Source: Flavobacteriaceae bacterium | GTDB taxonomy: Bacteria > Bacteroidota > Bacteroidia > Flavobacteriales > Flavobacteriaceae | Assembly: GCA_023141985.1 (NCBI GenBank) | Contig: JAGLKH010000246.1 | Span: 1-6,550 of the forward strand | DNA length: 6,550 nt | Reading direction: 5' to 3' | Shown: positions 5,604-6,550 of the stretch, piece after piece | Position numbering within the stretch: the first letter of the stretch is position 1 | Layout: each line of letters opens with the position of its first letter | Program-made: the position numbers and the translations under genes | The notes under the pieces: generated by a model | Told to the model about the DNA's origin: nothing | Seen by the model: only the letters and a program-made list of their open reading frames with translations | The model's database searches: none

Positions 5604-6550
5604 ATGAAAAACTTAGTTGTAGCTGTTTTTACAGTAATCTTATTATTTGCCTGTAATGGAGGTGGTTCTAAAGGGAAAAGAATATTATCTTCATCATCTG
5701 GAAATATAAATAGTTTATCTATTGTAGCAGATAATGAATTGTGGGAAGGGAGCGTAGGCGAAAAAATCCGATCAACAATTGGAGCCCCGGTTTATGGCTT
5801 ACCACAAGACGAACCTTTATTTTTCATGCAGCAAATGCCAACAGTTGTATTTTCAGACTTTGCTACTAAAAGCAGGATTATTTTAAAAATCGAAAAAAAT
5901 AAACCTGCAGAAACAAAATTTTTTACAGACGTTTATGCCAAACCGCAAAAATTAGTTGTTGTTAGAGGAAATACGATACAAGAGATTAATGAGCAAATAG
6001 AATTAAATGCGCAAAAAATTATTGCCGTTTTTAAGAATGAAGAGATTAAAGAAAATCAAAGACGTATAAAATTATCTCTTAATAAAAATAATAATATCGA
6101 AAAAAAACTTGGTCTCACAATTAATTTTCCATCGGCTTACCGAGTAGCCAAAGAAGATAATGTGTTCTTTTGGTTACGAAAAGATATTAAAACAGGAACA
6201 ATGAATATTATGCTGTACGAAATGCCTTTAGAGGCTATTTCTAATGGAGATGATGCTATAAACGATATTATTAAAATGAGAGACTCTATTGGCAAAGAGC
6301 ACATCCCTGGACCTTTAGAAGGATCTTACATGATTACTGAAGAAGCATATACCCCTTTTTTAAACAAAACGATTATAGACAATAAACCAGCCTTAGAAAC
6401 CAGAAGCACCTGGGAGGTTAAAAATGCATTTATGGCAGGGCCATTTATAAATTATATTATCGAGGATAAAACAAATAACAGGCTAGTTGTTATTGAAGGA
6501 TTTACTTTTGCACCATCTGTAGCTAAAAGAAACCATGTGTTCGAGTTAGA
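5604..6550 (+). CDS. DUF4837-family lipoprotein, C-terminus beyond window
   Basis: An open frame of 315 codons runs from the ATG at 5604 to the right edge without a stop. The N-terminus MKNLVVAVFTVILLFACNGG is a lipoprotein signal peptide with lipobox LFAC and acyl-accepting C17. After a Gly/Ser-rich linker comes SSSSGNINSLSIVADNELWE with GLPQDEPLF (65-73), which I recognise as the DUF4837 family of Bacteroidetes lipoproteins. Later landmarks are NFPSAYRVAKEDNVFFWLRKD, IPGPLEGSYM and ETRSTWEVKNAFMAGPF. The function of the family is unknown to me. The protein should be anchored in the inner or outer membrane facing the periplasm. The gap to the transglycosylase stop is 22 nt, with an A-rich AACAGAAAAGAAT start context and no terminator between them, so an operon is likely. 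DUF4837 proteins are about this long, so little is probably missing. The family name is from memory. Confidence 0.83.
   Translation, partial: MKNLVVAVFTVILLFACNGGGSKGKRILSSSSGNINSLSIVADNELWEGSVGEKIRSTIGAPVYGLPQDEPLFFMQQMPTVVFSDFATKSRIILKIEKNKPAETKFFTDVYAKPQKLVVVRGNTIQEINEQIELNAQKIIAVFKNEEIKENQRRIKLSLNKNNNIEKKLGLTINFPSAYRVAKEDNVFFWLRKDIKTGTMNIMLYEMPLEAISNGDDAINDIIKMRDSIGKEHIPGPLEGSYMITEEAYTPFLNKTIIDNKPALETRSTWEVKNAFMAGPFINYIIEDKTNNRLVVIEGFTFAPSVAKRNHVFEL

Overview
This window looks like an ordinary core-genome segment from a low-GC member of the Bacteroidota, most likely a marine-type Flavobacteriaceae. The evidence is a secreted protein ending in a Type IX secretion (T9SS) type A sorting domain, a DUF4837-type lipoprotein, a Bacteroidetes-style DNA polymerase III delta' subunit, AT-rich codon use, A-rich rather than Shine-Dalgarno start contexts, and TAnnTTTG-type -7 promoter elements upstream of two genes.

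Layout. On the minus strand, holB (delta' clamp-loader subunit, 457-1611) is followed after 4 nt by a diacylglycerol-kinase-family lipid kinase (452 down to 1, cut by the window edge). The two form one transcription unit, with a probable promoter directly against the holB start codon. A 198-bp divergent intergenic region (1612-1809) holds two diverged copies of a ~33-bp direct repeat and a small hairpin. On the plus strand, a secreted T9SS cargo protein (1810-2658) is followed by a perfect 42-bp palindrome that probably acts as its terminator. The pgk promoter starts immediately after the palindrome. pgk (phosphoglycerate kinase) should start at the ATG at 2759, not at an in-frame TTG 21 nt upstream. 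After an 81-bp gap come a MltD-like lytic transglycosylase with LysM repeats (4031-5581) and, 22 nt further on, a DUF4837-family lipoprotein (from 5604, running off the right edge).

How the genes relate. holB serves replication, pgk serves glycolysis/gluconeogenesis, and the lipid kinase probably acts on membrane lipids. The transglycosylase and the lipoprotein are both envelope proteins and look co-transcribed, which suggests linked function in the periplasm. The T9SS cargo protein has no evident partner here.

I see no mobile element, CRISPR array, RNA gene, defence system or convincing new multi-gene system. The points most worth a second look are non-coding: the palindrome/promoter junction ahead of pgk, the paired repeats in the divergent region, and the apparently leaderless holB transcript. 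The unassigned biology sits in the DUF4837 lipoprotein and in the single-module secreted protein.
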